Shown piece after piece: positions 11,503 to 21,081 of a stretch of DNA of 64,000 bases (position 1 is its first letter; each line of letters opens with the position of its first letter). The position numbers were made by a program, and so were the translations under genes. This DNA is from Bremerella volcania (GTDB taxonomy: Bacteria > Planctomycetota > Planctomycetia > Pirellulales > Pirellulaceae). The notes below the pieces were generated by a model that worked only from the letters and a program-made list of their open reading frames with translations, had not been told where the DNA came from and did no database searches. The stretch spans positions 4,712,001 to 4,776,000 of the forward strand of contig NZ_CP036289.1 in the NCBI RefSeq assembly GCF_007748115.1, in the 5' to 3' direction.

Positions 11503-13999
11503 CGAAATGATCGTCCAGTCCCGCACAACTCGATCGCCGAAGATTGAAACAGAGTGTACGCACTGTGGTCAGCCGGTGCCTTCGCAGTTGGCCCATGAAG
11601 ATAGCGAAGAGCAATTCTGCTGTCATGGTTGCGAGGCGGCTTTTCGGATTCTGCAGGAGTTCGATGGGCTCGATCCCGAGTTTCTCGAGCAAGCGAGAAT
11701 CGCAGCGAAAAGGCAAACGGCTGCCCAAAGTTACGAGCACCTCGATCATCCCGCCTACATGGAGAAGTACGTTCACGAGACTGCGTCAGGAATCTCGCGT
11801 ACGAAACTGCTTCTCGGCGGCGTTCATTGTGCCAGCTGCCTGTTCGTGATCGAGAAGCTTCCTGAATTCCTTCCAGGCGTCCTCACCACGCGGATGAACC
11901 TGACCGCGATGACGGTTACCGTCGAGTGGATTACCGCTTCAACGCGACTATCGAAAATCGCCGAAACCCTGGATCGACTCGGATACCCGCCCTTCCCTCC
12001 CCTGGCAGAAGAACGCGAGAAGCTCGAGCAAGTCGAGTCGCATCGGCAACTCATTCGCCTGGCGATCGCGGGTGCCTGCGCCGGAAATACAATGCTGGTT
12101 GCCATCGCCCTCTATTTCGGTTGGTTCACCGGAATGAGCGACGAGTTCCTGCACTTGTTTCGCTGGACAATCGCCGGCCTGGCCGCGGTCAGCCTGGCCT
12201 GGCCTGGCTCGGTTTTCTTTCGTGGGGCCTGGCAGGCAATTCGCACGCGCACTTCGCACATGGACTTGCCGGTCGCATTAGGATTATCTGCCGGCGCAGG
12301 CATGGGTCTCGCCAACACGATCCTTCAGCGGGGTGAAATCTATTTCGACTCGCTCACCGTTCTGGTGTTTCTGCTCCTGGTTGGTCGGCACATTCAATAT
12401 GGACAGCAGCGGCGCGCGATTCGACAAGTGTCACTGCTCCACGCAATGCTTCCTCGCGCGGTAACGCGACTGGTTCACCCCGACCCGGATGCCGGTCTGG
12501 AATCGGTTCCCATCGAAGCGATCCGGCCAGGCGATTGGATCCACGTTCGAGCAGGGGATGTGATCCCGGTGGATGGCAAACTCGTATGTGGATCTACCTT
12601 GATTGATCTTTCGATACTCACCGGCGAATCATGTGGAGTCGAAGCCAGGCAGGGAGACCGAGTCTACAGCGGCAGTACGAATATCAGCAGTTCGATCGTC
12701 ATCGAAACGACGCTCGTCGGAACCGATACTCGGATTGGCAAGATCTGCGAACTCGTCGAGGAAGAAATTCGCACCCGAACGCCCATCGTTCAACTGGCCA
12801 ATCGAATCGGGAACTACTTCGTCGCCATCGTGCTGGTTCTTGCCGCGATCACGGTGGCCATTTGGATGTCCTCCGGCATGGAAATCGCGATCAACCATGC
12901 GATGGCTCTGCTGATCGTAGCTTGTCCATGTGCATTGGGCCTGGCGACTCCTTTTTCCGTCGCATTCGCCCAGGGGAGAGCCGCCGCACGAGGAATATTG
13001 GTCAAGTCCGGAGAAGTCTTTGAATCTCTGGCAAGGCCAGGCAGGATCTGGCTCGACAAGACCGGAACGCTAACCGAAGGGCGGATGCGGCTCATCGATT
13101 TCGTGGGAGATCGCGACGTTCAACCGGCCGTCGACCTGCTGGAACGTCAAACGGTGCACCCGATTGCCGCGGCCTTGATCGCCAACATGAAAGTTGCAGA
13201 GCAAGACCGTTTACCACAATCCGCTCTGAGCAACTTCCTCGTGATCCCAGGCATCGGGATTCAAGCCTTGGTGAATGGTCAACTCATTCAAATCGGGTCC
13301 GAGAAGCTGCTCGAAGACAAATCCACACGCATCACCGTAGACCTTCACACAGTGATTCAAGACTTCAATCACCGCGGGTTGACGACCGTTTTAGTCGTAC
13401 GAAACGGGGAAGTCATCGCGGTGGCTGCGTTGGGGGATCAAATCCGAGCGGACGCGAAAGCCACGATTGCCGAACTTACGCGACTGGGCTGGGATGTGGG
13501 GATTCTTTCTGGCGACCATCAAGATGTGGCTTCGCACGTGGGACAGGAAATTGGAATCGAGCAGAAGAACGTACAGGGAAACCTGACGCCTGAAGAGAAG
13601 TTGGAAGTCGTGCAGAACTCGGCGACATCGCAAACCGTGGTGATGGTTGGCGATGGAGTGAACGACAGCGCGGCCCTGGCAGCGGCTTCCGTTGGGGTCG
13701 CGGTCCAGGGAGGAGCGGAGGCCAGTTTGAAAGCGGCCAACGTCTATCTGACCCGCGACGGCGTTCAACCCATCCTGGATGCCATCAGAGGTTCCCAGCA
13801 GACTCTGAGGACCATTCACACCACGTTTGCCATTTCACTCTGTTACAATGCGTTTGCCGTCGTGCTGGCAATGTCTGGCATGATCAATCCGATCGTCGCC
13901 GCGATCTTGATGCCGATCAGCTCCCTTTCGGTACTGGCGGTTGCCGCTTCGAACACGGCATTCAGAAATACAAGCATCCCCCCTCAGTCAAAGCCATGA
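11495..13999 (+). CDS. ccoI: Copper-translocating P-type ATPase CcoI
   Basis: The protein has up to 834 aa; start is GTG 11495 (overlapping the previous gene) or ATG 11507. The N terminus has the Cys-rich P-type ATPase metal-binding domain (CTHCG and [10 protein letters not shown], about 23-52) and a heavy-metal-associated domain with CASC near 111. The P1B ATPase core then shows TGES (actuator), CPC in the sixth helix ([11 protein letters not shown]), DKTGT (phosphorylated Asp), a VHP nucleotide-binding signature and GDGVNDS. It exports Cu+ to the periplasm for insertion into CcoN. Its stop overlaps the ccoS start. Confidence 0.95.
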   Translation: MSSEMIVQSRTTRSPKIETECTHCGQPVPSQLAHEDSEEQFCCHGCEAAFRILQEFDGLDPEFLEQARIAAKRQTAAQSYEHLDHPAYMEKYVHETASGISRTKLLLGGVHCASCLFVIEKLPEFLPGVLTTRMNLTAMTVTVEWITASTRLSKIAETLDRLGYPPFPPLAEEREKLEQVESHRQLIRLAIAGACAGNTMLVAIALYFGWFTGMSDEFLHLFRWTIAGLAAVSLAWPGSVFFRGAWQAIRTRTSHMDLPVALGLSAGAGMGLANTILQRGEIYFDSLTVLVFLLLVGRHIQYGQQRRAIRQVSLLHAMLPRAVTRLVHPDPDAGLESVPIEAIRPGDWIHVRAGDVIPVDGKLVCGSTLIDLSILTGESCGVEARQGDRVYSGSTNISSSIVIETTLVGTDTRIGKICELVEEEIRTRTPIVQLANRIGNYFVAIVLVLAAITVAIWMSSGMEIAINHAMALLIVACPCALGLATPFSVAFAQGRAAARGILVKSGEVFESLARPGRIWLDKTGTLTEGRMRLIDFVGDRDVQPAVDLLERQTVHPIAAALIANMKVAEQDRLPQSALSNFLVIPGIGIQALVNGQLIQIGSEKLLEDKSTRITVDLHTVIQDFNHRGLTTVLVVRNGEVIAVAALGDQIRADAKATIAELTRLGWDVGILSGDHQDVASHVGQEIGIEQKNVQGNLTPEEKLEVVQNSATSQTVVMVGDGVNDSAALAAASVGVAVQGGAEASLKAANVYLTRDGVQPILDAIRGSQQTLRTIHTTFAISLCYNAFAVVLAMSGMINPIVAAILMPISSLSVLAVAASNTAFRNTSIPPQSKP

Positions 14000-14151
14000 G
14001 CGTCATCTACATCGCCCTGCCGATCGCACTTTTGCTGGCTACACTGGCAGTTATCGGTTTTGTATGGTCGGTCCGAGAGGGTCAACTCGATGACCTGGAA
14101 ACGCCAGCGGTTCGCATTCTGGAAGACGACAAAGTCAAACCGAAGCGCTAA
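13996..14151 (+). CDS. ccoS: cbb3 oxidase maturation protein CcoS
   Basis: This short gene encodes 51 aa. The start ATG overlaps the ccoI stop (ATGA at 13996-13999). A single N-terminal helix ([21 protein letters not shown]) leads to [21 protein letters not shown], a close match to the CcoS signature (W-x3-G-Q-[FY]-D-D-L-[ED]-x-P). CcoS is needed for metal cofactor insertion into CcoN. It closes the operon; about 290 bases without a gene follow. Confidence 0.93.
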   Translation: MSVIYIALPIALLLATLAVIGFVWSVREGQLDDLETPAVRILEDDKVKPKR

Positions 14152-14441
14152 GCAAATGCCAAAAGTCAATTCGACATTTTCGTTCGATTCCAACTACCTA
14201 ATGCCAAGTCGTTCGATCGAGGCGCGGCAGCGGTAATCGGCTTCGACTGCGAAGCCATCCATAACATGGAATCGGTCCGCATCGGCTTATCCGCTCTGAT
14301 GTCAGATATCCGGTCGCCACGATCGGGAAGCGTTTCGAAAAAGTCGAGGGGCTTCATCAATGAAATGATCGCCCAACTATTGAGCCTGACCTTGCGACAG
14401 AGTAGTTTGATCGAAGTGAATCCGACCTCTTCAATTCCCAC

Positions 14442-15161
14442 ATGTTCGACTGGAAAACCATGATGTTTCGATCGCTCACATTTGTTCTCGGGTTGAGTAC
14501 CGCTCTGTTGGCACTAACGGCTATGGCGGAGGATTCGACTTCGTCGGCAGACCCGCTAGACACTCTCATGTGCGAACGCGGCAAGCTTCTGCTGAACGAT
14601 AGCTTCGCGACCGGGCCAGGCAAGTCGTGGCGAATCGCCAAGGGAAAGTGGGAGAGTGTCGACGGCGCGACACAGGGATCCGAGCTTAAGGAAGACATGC
14701 ACGGTGCGGTCATTCGAGTGAATCGTCCGGTTCGCAACTTCGTCGTTCAGTACTCATTCAAGCTGGATGGCACCAAAGGGACGACTTTGAGCATCAACGA
14801 CGCCAAGGGGCACAACTCACGCGTGCTCCTGAATGAAAAGGGATTCTCTGTCCGCAAGGATGATCACGACCATGCCGGGCCTGACAAAGCCGAATTGCTT
14901 CAGACTGTCAGAACGAAAATTGCTCCTGGTCAGTGGCACACGCTGGTCGTTGAATGCAATGGCCCTGAGTTCCTGGCGCGTCTGGATGGTAAATTGGTTG
15001 CCTATGGTTCGCACAAGGCAATCGACGTCGACAAGACCAACTTTGGCCTAACGGTTGGGGGAGAGTCTGCTTCCTTCAAAAACTTGAGCATCTGGGAAGC
15101 AAAGCCCAAGAGTGATTGGTCGGCAACCAAGGCAAAGATCGTCGCCCAGTCGAACAAGTAG
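14442..15161 (+). CDS. Secreted DUF1080-like (concanavalin-type) protein
   Basis: The protein has 239 aa. Three in-frame ATG codons (14442, 14460, 14463) could start it, none with a good ribosome binding site; the signal peptide (FRSLTFVLGLSTALLALTAMA) fits a start at 14460 or 14463. The mature part reads LLNDSFATGPGKSWRIAKGKWESVDGA, then VQYSFKLDGTKG, GQWHTLVVECNG and LARLDGKLVAYG, as in 3-keto-disaccharide hydrolase/DUF1080 jelly-roll domains. That fold is abundant in planctomycetes and linked to polysaccharide processing. No partner genes adjoin it, and activity cannot be assigned. Confidence 0.75.
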   Translation: MFDWKTMMFRSLTFVLGLSTALLALTAMAEDSTSSADPLDTLMCERGKLLLNDSFATGPGKSWRIAKGKWESVDGATQGSELKEDMHGAVIRVNRPVRNFVVQYSFKLDGTKGTTLSINDAKGHNSRVLLNEKGFSVRKDDHDHAGPDKAELLQTVRTKIAPGQWHTLVVECNGPEFLARLDGKLVAYGSHKAIDVDKTNFGLTVGGESASFKNLSIWEAKPKSDWSATKAKIVAQSNK

Positions 15162-15186
15162 GTTGTTCTCTATACCCAAAGATAAC

Positions 15187-15605
15187 ACCTGAAAACTTAG
15201 GCGGAGAAAGCAGAAACGGGACCGTCGCCGAAGGTGGTGACCGTCCCGATACTTTTGCCCCAGAGGCGTTGATTCACTTTATTTGTGAAAAAGTTTCCCC
15301 ACCAGGCCCCTCTTCGTGAATGTTCTCTGATTGCGATCTTACGTTATCTGATGTCGGGGACGAGACTTGGCGATTCCGAGTCCTTTTCGATCCACCCCTG
15401 AGCGAACCGAGCCTTTTGCCGAAAGTCGACTAAAACCACAAAGGGCGACCGCATCCAGGAATTGGCAACGTGCGCCTGTCGAGACTCGTCGAGCCTGAGA
15501 CTGAAGTCATTGATGATGGTGCCTCAACCGCGAGCATGGCCGACATTCCGTTCAAATTGCGGCTAGGTATGATTTTCAAACACTACCAGCGTGCGGCTTG
15601 AAGGT
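15187..15605 (+). repeat. Dispersed repeat copy A (decayed transposon block)
   Basis: This block shares extended similarity with 38541-38885. Matching stretches include ACGGGACCGTCGCCGAAGG followed by TGGTGACC, CCTCTTCGTG, the segment TTATCTGAT/CTATCTGAT, and GGCGATTCCGAGTC/AGCGATTCCGAGTC. A hairpin lies at 15218-15247 (12-nt arms with one mismatch and one G-U pair). The right half of the block is also found in copy C near 27767. The 3' end encodes a transposase tail (see the relic at 15434-15601), so the block is best read as remains of an IS element. Confidence 0.7.
15434..15601 (+). pseudogene. Relic of an integrase-core transposase, C-terminal end
   Basis: Read in one frame from after a TAA at 15431, this stretch gives NHKGRPHPGIGNV, then a variable part, then ADIPFKLRLGMIFKHYQRAA and a stop. 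DDE transposases of the rve/IS481-like type end in a (Y)N-x-ERPHQGIGN motif and a [12 protein letters not shown] motif; the intact transposase at 59225-60298 in this window ends [14 protein letters not shown]. Upstream coding is disrupted by stops and frameshifts and the catalytic DDE part is gone. It is a dead 3' remnant. Confidence 0.72.
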
Positions 15606-15945
15606 TAACGGGGTTTTTCGATTGATATCTTTGTTCGCGACGAAGATGCGCGCACCTTTCTGAGTTGGCGGAACTTCCGCCTGTCTGCATATCAAAACAC
15701 CTAAGTTCCGCCCGCTGAAAATGGCATTTCTTAGAAACTCCATTCTTGGAATTGCTCGAACATTACTGCCAACTTTGGTTGGTGTCTTACTTATTAGTGG
15801 CGGATTTTTTTGTCTTTGGATACGCCGTCGCTGGCATCTCACCACGCCAATAATTTCACAATAAAGTGCATTTTTTTCTGTTAGATTGCCGGGTTAGTGG
15901 CTGCTTACTATTAGCTGCCTGTATTTTTGGTCCCCGGGCCTAGGA

Positions 15946-16482
15946 ATGATTGTGAATTCTTTGGAATCCGAATCAGAGAAGTTTGTCACGCTTGTCACTC
16001 AGCGTCAGCGTCTTTTGTACGGCTACATATTCTCCCTAGTGCTCAATTCTGACGACGCTCAGGAGGTGCTGCAGGAGACCAATTTGACGCTTTGGCGGAA
16101 GCGTAGCGAAATTCCGCACGTATCTCATTTCTCAGCATGGGCTTGTCGCATCGCCTACTACGAAGTTCTCGCATATCGGAAGCGGGCTTCCCGAGACCGT
16201 TTAATAGTCTCATTCGATGATGAGTTACTCGGCAACCTGGCAGTAGATGCCAGAAATCAGTCGCAACTCGACTTTCGAACGAATGAACTCCGTAAATGTC
16301 TTGAAAGGCTTCCCAAGGCAAGTCTTGACCTTTTGCGGAAACGATATGAATCTTCGCAAAGCATTGAGCAATTATCGAAGGAGAATGGACGTTCTGCAGC
16401 CTCGATTTCTCAAGCATTGTATCGAATTCGACGTGGGCTTCTGGCCTGCATTAAACGGCAACATCAACTAGAGACTGCCTAA
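15946..16482 (+). CDS. ECF-type RNA polymerase sigma factor
   Basis: The protein has 178 aa from ATG 15946; the AGGA at 15942-15945 lies so close that the GTG at 15952 may be the true start. Region 2 is clear (LLYGYIFSLVLNSDDAQEVLQETNLTLW), and region 4 (LERLPKASLDLLRKRYESSQSIEQLSKENGRSAASISQALYRIRRGL) carries the -35-binding helix-turn-helix. It belongs to the planctomycete/verrucomicrobial sigma-70 type usually paired with a FecR-like partner, which follows one base after the stop. It most likely controls its own gene cluster to about 22.4 kb; the promoter motif is not known. Confidence 0.92.
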   Translation: MIVNSLESESEKFVTLVTQRQRLLYGYIFSLVLNSDDAQEVLQETNLTLWRKRSEIPHVSHFSAWACRIAYYEVLAYRKRASRDRLIVSFDDELLGNLAVDARNQSQLDFRTNELRKCLERLPKASLDLLRKRYESSQSIEQLSKENGRSAASISQALYRIRRGLLACIKRQHQLETA

Positions 16483-16483
16483 G

Positions 16484-18007
16484 ATGAGTTACGATCCATC
16501 TCCCGAGTTCGCAGGACTATTGGAAGTTCTTGTGGAAGGTTGTCTTACGGAGCAAGAGAAAGCTTTGCTCACTGAGATACTGCGAAACGACGCAGAAGCC
16601 AGGACGTTTTTCGTTGAATACATGTCGCTCCATGCTACGCTTCAGTGGGAAGCGATTGAACTATTTCAGATGGATAAGGCAGGTGGGATAGCCCATCGTG
16701 TTTCAGGAGAAAAGTCCTGTGACATGGCAAACTTGGACGTCGACAAGGCAAGTTTACCCGCCGTAAAAACGGCTTGGCATCGAGGGGCTGTTTGGGCACT
16801 TGCCAGCATGGCTCTAGCCAGTTGTTTTCTCTTCGCATTCGTTTACTGGAGTGGAGAAAGCGGGAGTGGCGAGCGGCGAGTTATTCACTCGTCTGAGATC
16901 AGAAGGAAAAACACGAACCAGAATTCATTTGTGGGGATACTTTCGGCTACGCACAATGCCCAGTGGTCACCAACAATGGCCAATCTTACCCAGGGGAATT
17001 TCATTGTCGCAGGCGATTTCACACTTGTTTCGGGTAAGGTCTCCATTGATTTATTCGAGGGGGGACGGATCTTTGCTTCTGGCCCCGCTCATTTCAACGT
17101 TAGTAGCGATCAATCCCTGGTTATCGCATCGGGAAAGGTCAGGGTGAGTATTGAGGACGAGCATGCTCGCTTGAAAGTGGAGACTCCGGCAGCAGAACTC
17201 ATTCACATCGGAACCGAATTTATTGTGGAAGTCTGGCCGGATGGTACGTCAGACCTGGCTGTTCTCGACGGGGCCGTGGAGGTGTATCCCAGACTTCAAG
17301 ATACCGTATCCACATCCGCGCAATATGTCCACGCGGGCAATGAATTTCGCATCATGCCCAACGGCAAATATGGCACGTATCCAGAGAAGTTCGCTTCTCT
17401 GGACGAGGATTCCCTACAAGATCTCAATCCGATGGATGCTGAGTTTTCCACGCCGGCGATCTCATCCGAAGGTTTTAACGTTCGCTACGTTAAAGTCGAT
17501 CCTGATGAGAATGTCGCCTTGCTCGAACTGAGCTTGGCAGATCGTTTATTGAACGGAGAGTTCATCGCGAGCGAGGATGTTTTCACCGAAAGAGTACCGC
17601 TAATCGACTTTGAAGAAAGAGGGCATACGAAGAATTCAGAGAATCTATTCTCACAAGATCTCCCTTTTCCCGGAGACCGGGGAGGCCAAGTTGATCTAGA
17701 CGACGGATTTGCGATTCATGCATCTGGTTGGATCGAGATTTCCCAGACGTGGATTTATTCGTTCCTTACCAACGCTGACGATGGTGTCCGGCTGCGAATT
17801 GATGGACAGGACGTCATTATCGACGATGGTTTTCACAGTCCAACTATCAGCATCGGCTCGATTCCACTCACAAGAGGCAAGCACCACATCGAGTTGGTTT
17901 ACTACGACATGCACCGCGGGGCACGACTCGAATTAGGAGTTGCTTCCGGGAAACGTAGAGACTCGTCCAGTTTCATTCCTTTGAGAATTTCCTCGCCTCT
18001 CGAATAG
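16484..18007 (+). CDS. FecR domain membrane protein with C-terminal PA14-like domain (probable anti-sigma partner)
   Basis: The protein has 507 aa. The cytoplasmic N terminus (about 1-95) resembles the anti-sigma region found with such ECF factors (LLEVLVEGCLTEQEKALLTEIL). One membrane helix follows (about 104-123). The periplasmic part has a FecR domain (about 165-290; GRIFASGPAHFNVSS, ELIHIGTEFIVEVWPDG, LDGAVEVYP). The C-terminal 130 residues look like a PA14 carbohydrate-binding fold (FLTNADDGVRLRIDGQDVI, GKHHIELVYYD, LELGVASG). The architecture suggests ligand sensing outside, signal across one helix, and sigma release inside. The start overlaps no SD; translation is probably coupled to the sigma gene. 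Confidence 0.82.
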   Translation: MSYDPSPEFAGLLEVLVEGCLTEQEKALLTEILRNDAEARTFFVEYMSLHATLQWEAIELFQMDKAGGIAHRVSGEKSCDMANLDVDKASLPAVKTAWHRGAVWALASMALASCFLFAFVYWSGESGSGERRVIHSSEIRRKNTNQNSFVGILSATHNAQWSPTMANLTQGNFIVAGDFTLVSGKVSIDLFEGGRIFASGPAHFNVSSDQSLVIASGKVRVSIEDEHARLKVETPAAELIHIGTEFIVEVWPDGTSDLAVLDGAVEVYPRLQDTVSTSAQYVHAGNEFRIMPNGKYGTYPEKFASLDEDSLQDLNPMDAEFSTPAISSEGFNVRYVKVDPDENVALLELSLADRLLNGEFIASEDVFTERVPLIDFEERGHTKNSENLFSQDLPFPGDRGGQVDLDDGFAIHASGWIEISQTWIYSFLTNADDGVRLRIDGQDVIIDDGFHSPTISIGSIPLTRGKHHIELVYYDMHRGARLELGVASGKRRDSSSFIPLRISSPLE

Positions 18008-18084
18008 GGAAACAGGCGGAGGTATTCTTCGAGCGACCTTCCGGGGTCTTCCTTTCTCACGACTCTTTTCAACTAGGAGCCAGT

Positions 18085-19077
18085 ATGTTTATTCGTCCAC
18101 ACTTTTCGCACCAACGCCATGGATTCACACTCGTGGAGCTACTGGTCGTCATCGCCATTATCGGGGTACTGATTGCCCTCCTGCTACCAGCCGTCCAACA
18201 GGCAAGAGAAGCAGCACGTCGAATGCAATGTACCAACCACCAAAAACAAATTGGGCTCGCGTTGCATAACTACCATGATACGTATGGATCTTTCCCATCA
18301 GGCTGGATTCCACAACCGTCGAGCAGTCCGGGTAGCGGCACGCCGGCTTGGGGCTGGGCGGCCCAAATCCTACCCTTTATGGAACAAAACTCCTTGCACG
18401 ACGGCCTGGCGGTGGGCGTCGTTTCCGTTCCTGGCGGCCCAAGTAGCAACGGCGTTCAAACGGAGCCTTACTACTCGTTGTCTCAGACGATCATTGCTAC
18501 CTATCGATGTCCCTCGGATACCGGCCCGGACCTTCATCCGGACGACAGCACCACGTATCTGGGGCAAACTTCTTTGACCAACTATATCGCGGCAGTTCGC
18601 AGTTGCCAGTCGCATAAGGGCAGTGCAGACAGTCAAGGATTAACGCATGTGGGCCCTGCCGATCGGAAGAAAGGAGGTTTCTACGGATATTCCAAAACCA
18701 AAATGCGTGACATCTTGGATGGAACGACTAACACCATCGCCATTAGCGAACGGGTTTGGGAATTCACCGGAAATCACGGGTTAGGTCCCGCCTATGCTGC
18801 GAATTGGGTGGGTTGCGGTCGTACGGACAAGGATACGCGTTGCGTTCGATGTTTGGGATTCTCACCAGAGGCACCCATCAACGCGGGCGGGCGATCAGCA
18901 ACAACGGCCAGCAGCAATCATCCAGGCGGTGTCATGGCCTGTATGTTTGATGGTTCCGTCCGATTCGTGTCAGAGAATATCGACCACTTTCCCGAGGGCA
19001 ACGTCGACGATCCAATGGACAGTATTTTTGAATACATGATCGCCATTGCCGATGGCCAGCCACTGGGAAGCCAATAG
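18085..19077 (+). CDS. DUF1559 domain protein with prepilin-like N terminus (second copy)
   Basis: The protein has 330 aa, starting at ATG 18085 with an AGGAG 7 bases upstream (18073-18077). It has [20 protein letters not shown] at residues 13-32, [11 protein letters not shown] and the C-terminal HPGGVMACMFDG motif. It contains a Cys-rich insert (CGRTDKDTRCVRC, about 247-259) near the H-x9-DG box, which is the sub-type with a possible disulfide or metal site. It sits 77 nt behind the FecR/PA14 gene and ahead of a lipoprotein, so it is a likely target of the sigma factor at 15946. Confidence 0.92.
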   Translation: MFIRPHFSHQRHGFTLVELLVVIAIIGVLIALLLPAVQQAREAARRMQCTNHQKQIGLALHNYHDTYGSFPSGWIPQPSSSPGSGTPAWGWAAQILPFMEQNSLHDGLAVGVVSVPGGPSSNGVQTEPYYSLSQTIIATYRCPSDTGPDLHPDDSTTYLGQTSLTNYIAAVRSCQSHKGSADSQGLTHVGPADRKKGGFYGYSKTKMRDILDGTTNTIAISERVWEFTGNHGLGPAYAANWVGCGRTDKDTRCVRCLGFSPEAPINAGGRSATTASSNHPGGVMACMFDGSVRFVSENIDHFPEGNVDDPMDSIFEYMIAIADGQPLGSQ

Positions 19078-19191
19078 GTTCTGCCAGTCCGCGATCCAAT
19101 GAAATAGCGCGTGGCGCAACTAGCGCCGCGCGAATAGACAGGACATCCCTATTTGCATCTTTTCTTAAGCCCCTCTCCCCAGGATAGATTC

Positions 19192-19629
19192 ATGACTCAG
19201 CGAAAACATGTCTTTCTATCGGCGTTCTCTACGATTTGCATCTTAGCCGTGACCGGTTGCTACTCAACCACTGGCGACCGTCCTCCGATTGAAGAAGTAA
19301 CAGGCGTGGTCACGATGGATGGAGTTCCGCTTCCCCAGGCAAAGGTAATTTTTCATCCCAGCGGCGAGATGGGTGGACGACGTTCCCACGCGGTTACCGA
19401 CGACAGCGGGGCATACCGGCTGATTTATATGCAAGGTGCCGACCTCGTTTACGGCGCGAAAGTCGGACCGCATACCGTTGTCATTTCCACCGAACGCGAT
19501 GAAGACGATGAAGGTGGAGAGGCGAGTGAAAAAGTTCCGTCACGCTATCGCGGGCGAAACTCGGAACTGTCGGCTGTGGTGGAAAGCGGTGCCTCAAACG
19601 ACATCCCATTCGATCTCGTCTCCAAATAA
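19192..19629 (+). CDS. Small lipoprotein, carboxypeptidase-regulatory-like domain
   Basis: The protein has 145 aa from the ATG at 19192, preceded by AGGA at 19181-19184; the frame is open to 19153 but that extension lacks a signal peptide logic. The signal ends at lipobox AVTGC. The body reads VTGVVTMDGVPLPQAKVIFHPSGE, then TDDSGAYRLIY and GAKVGPHTVVIST, the same Ig-like fold as the lipoproteins at 3167 and 36399. The tail includes an acidic DEDDEGGEASEKVPSRYRG segment. It is the partner of the DUF1559 gene just upstream. Confidence 0.85.
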   Translation: MTQRKHVFLSAFSTICILAVTGCYSTTGDRPPIEEVTGVVTMDGVPLPQAKVIFHPSGEMGGRRSHAVTDDSGAYRLIYMQGADLVYGAKVGPHTVVISTERDEDDEGGEASEKVPSRYRGRNSELSAVVESGASNDIPFDLVSK

Positions 19630-19689
19630 TACGCACGGACAAGAACCATTGATCTCAGGACAGTACTCTTTTGTGGGCGTTTCTCAACA

Positions 19690-21018
19690 ATGAAACTTAC
19701 CTTTCCAATGATTGTGGCGATCGTGTTTCTCAAATTGTTACTGCATCAAGCAACCTGCTCGCGGGCGACTGCTTCGGAACGCGCCTATGACTTTGAATTG
19801 CTCAACGGTGGAGCCGTCATTGCAAGAGAGAATCCAAAGACTGGTGGACCATGTGTCGTGCGAGTTCCTGATTGGCTAGGCCCCGAGGAGCGGGCAGATC
19901 CTACGGCCAGATATTACTTGTATTACAGCACGCATCACGGGGATCACATTCGCATGAAGTGGGCGCCATCCATCGAGGGGCCCTGGGCAGAATACAACCT
20001 GGGTGGGCGATTTAATGGCCGGACCCGTAGAGGAGTATTTGACTTCCGATCAGACGTAACGCGTGAACAATTCGGTCACATCGCAATGCCGGATGTTCAC
20101 GTTGATGACGCCAGCCAACGCTTCATCATGTTTTATCATGGGGAGAATCAGCCTCAGACTAAAACAACGAGCGGAATCAACGTTCCCCGCGTTCACGAGA
20201 GTTTTGTAACGACCAGCCGCGATGGGCTCAATTTCCACGATCCCGTGACGTCGGGCGGGCAGGCGGGCTACGGACCGCAAACGGTAACTGTCGATGGGAT
20301 TACCCGCGATGTATGGATTGGTCCCGCTTATCAACGCGCGTTTCACTATCGAAACAACTGGTACTCGGTTTCCAAGCGAGCAATTCTTGCCAAAGCGAAA
20401 AGTTCTCAATACCCATTTCGTCACAATGCAAATGATCCGTTTGGAGTTGCCTGGACAATCGAAAGTACACCCGATCAAATTTGGCGCGAGGATGCCGTAC
20501 AGTTTCAAGGCGCGTATTATTCCCCCGCGGCGTCATTCCTTGCTTCCCGAGAATTCGCGGAACATCACAACAATCCTCACCCCGGGTCGCGGATTCTATC
20601 CAAGAACGAACGGATTAATCATGTAAGTTGTTGCGTACTACCAGACAGCCAACTGGAAGTCTTCTTTTACGTCAAAAAAGATCCGAACGATCGTTTTAAC
20701 GCGATCTACCGAATTGTCTACGATATCGCCGATCCAGACTTCGAAAATTGGGACGTGGCTCGCGACAAGAGTGGCAATGTCATCTTCGATATTGTCTTAA
20801 CCCCGGAAGAAATCCGTGCCGAGGTAGAACGGTACCACCCCAACGCAAAACCGATGTATACCGTCGATCCCATTTCTTTAGGTGATTCATGGATCTTCGT
20901 AGACCAAGACAACTCTAAGTATCTCTTCTACTCCTACGTATCGCAAAGGTTCAGTGGTGAAGAAGGGGAAGGGCAAATCTCGGCGGTAAGACTCGTACCT
21001 CGTCCGAAAGTTCAATAG
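19690..21018 (+). CDS. Secreted beta-propeller-like protein (GH43-like fold), copy 1
   Basis: The protein has 442 aa with an N-terminal signal peptide (about 1-27). It starts the mature part with FELLNGGAVIARENPKTGGPCVVRVPDW, then YYLYYSTHHGDHIRMKWAPSIEGPWAEY, RRGVFDF, DVHVDDASQRFIMFYHGE, FVTTSRDGLNFHDPV and near the end SISLGDSWIFVDQDNSKYLFYSYV. The repeated YLYYS, FIMFYHG, VTTSRDGL elements are those of five-bladed GH43/GH32/GH68-type propellers. The catalytic acids cannot be assigned with confidence, so a glycoside hydrolase is only a possibility. A close paralogue follows directly. Confidence 0.7.
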   Translation: MKLTFPMIVAIVFLKLLLHQATCSRATASERAYDFELLNGGAVIARENPKTGGPCVVRVPDWLGPEERADPTARYYLYYSTHHGDHIRMKWAPSIEGPWAEYNLGGRFNGRTRRGVFDFRSDVTREQFGHIAMPDVHVDDASQRFIMFYHGENQPQTKTTSGINVPRVHESFVTTSRDGLNFHDPVTSGGQAGYGPQTVTVDGITRDVWIGPAYQRAFHYRNNWYSVSKRAILAKAKSSQYPFRHNANDPFGVAWTIESTPDQIWREDAVQFQGAYYSPAASFLASREFAEHHNNPHPGSRILSKNERINHVSCCVLPDSQLEVFFYVKKDPNDRFNAIYRIVYDIADPDFENWDVARDKSGNVIFDIVLTPEEIRAEVERYHPNAKPMYTVDPISLGDSWIFVDQDNSKYLFYSYVSQRFSGEEGEGQISAVRLVPRPKVQ

Positions 21019-21081
21019 AGCTCAGGGTTTTATGACGTTTCGTGGGGGCTGTTTCGTTCGCGAATTTTGGAAGGTACGAAG

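Noticed and set aside
15576-15845. 89-codon open frame on the minus strand
   Set aside because: It overlaps the transposase relic in antisense and shows no protein-like features.
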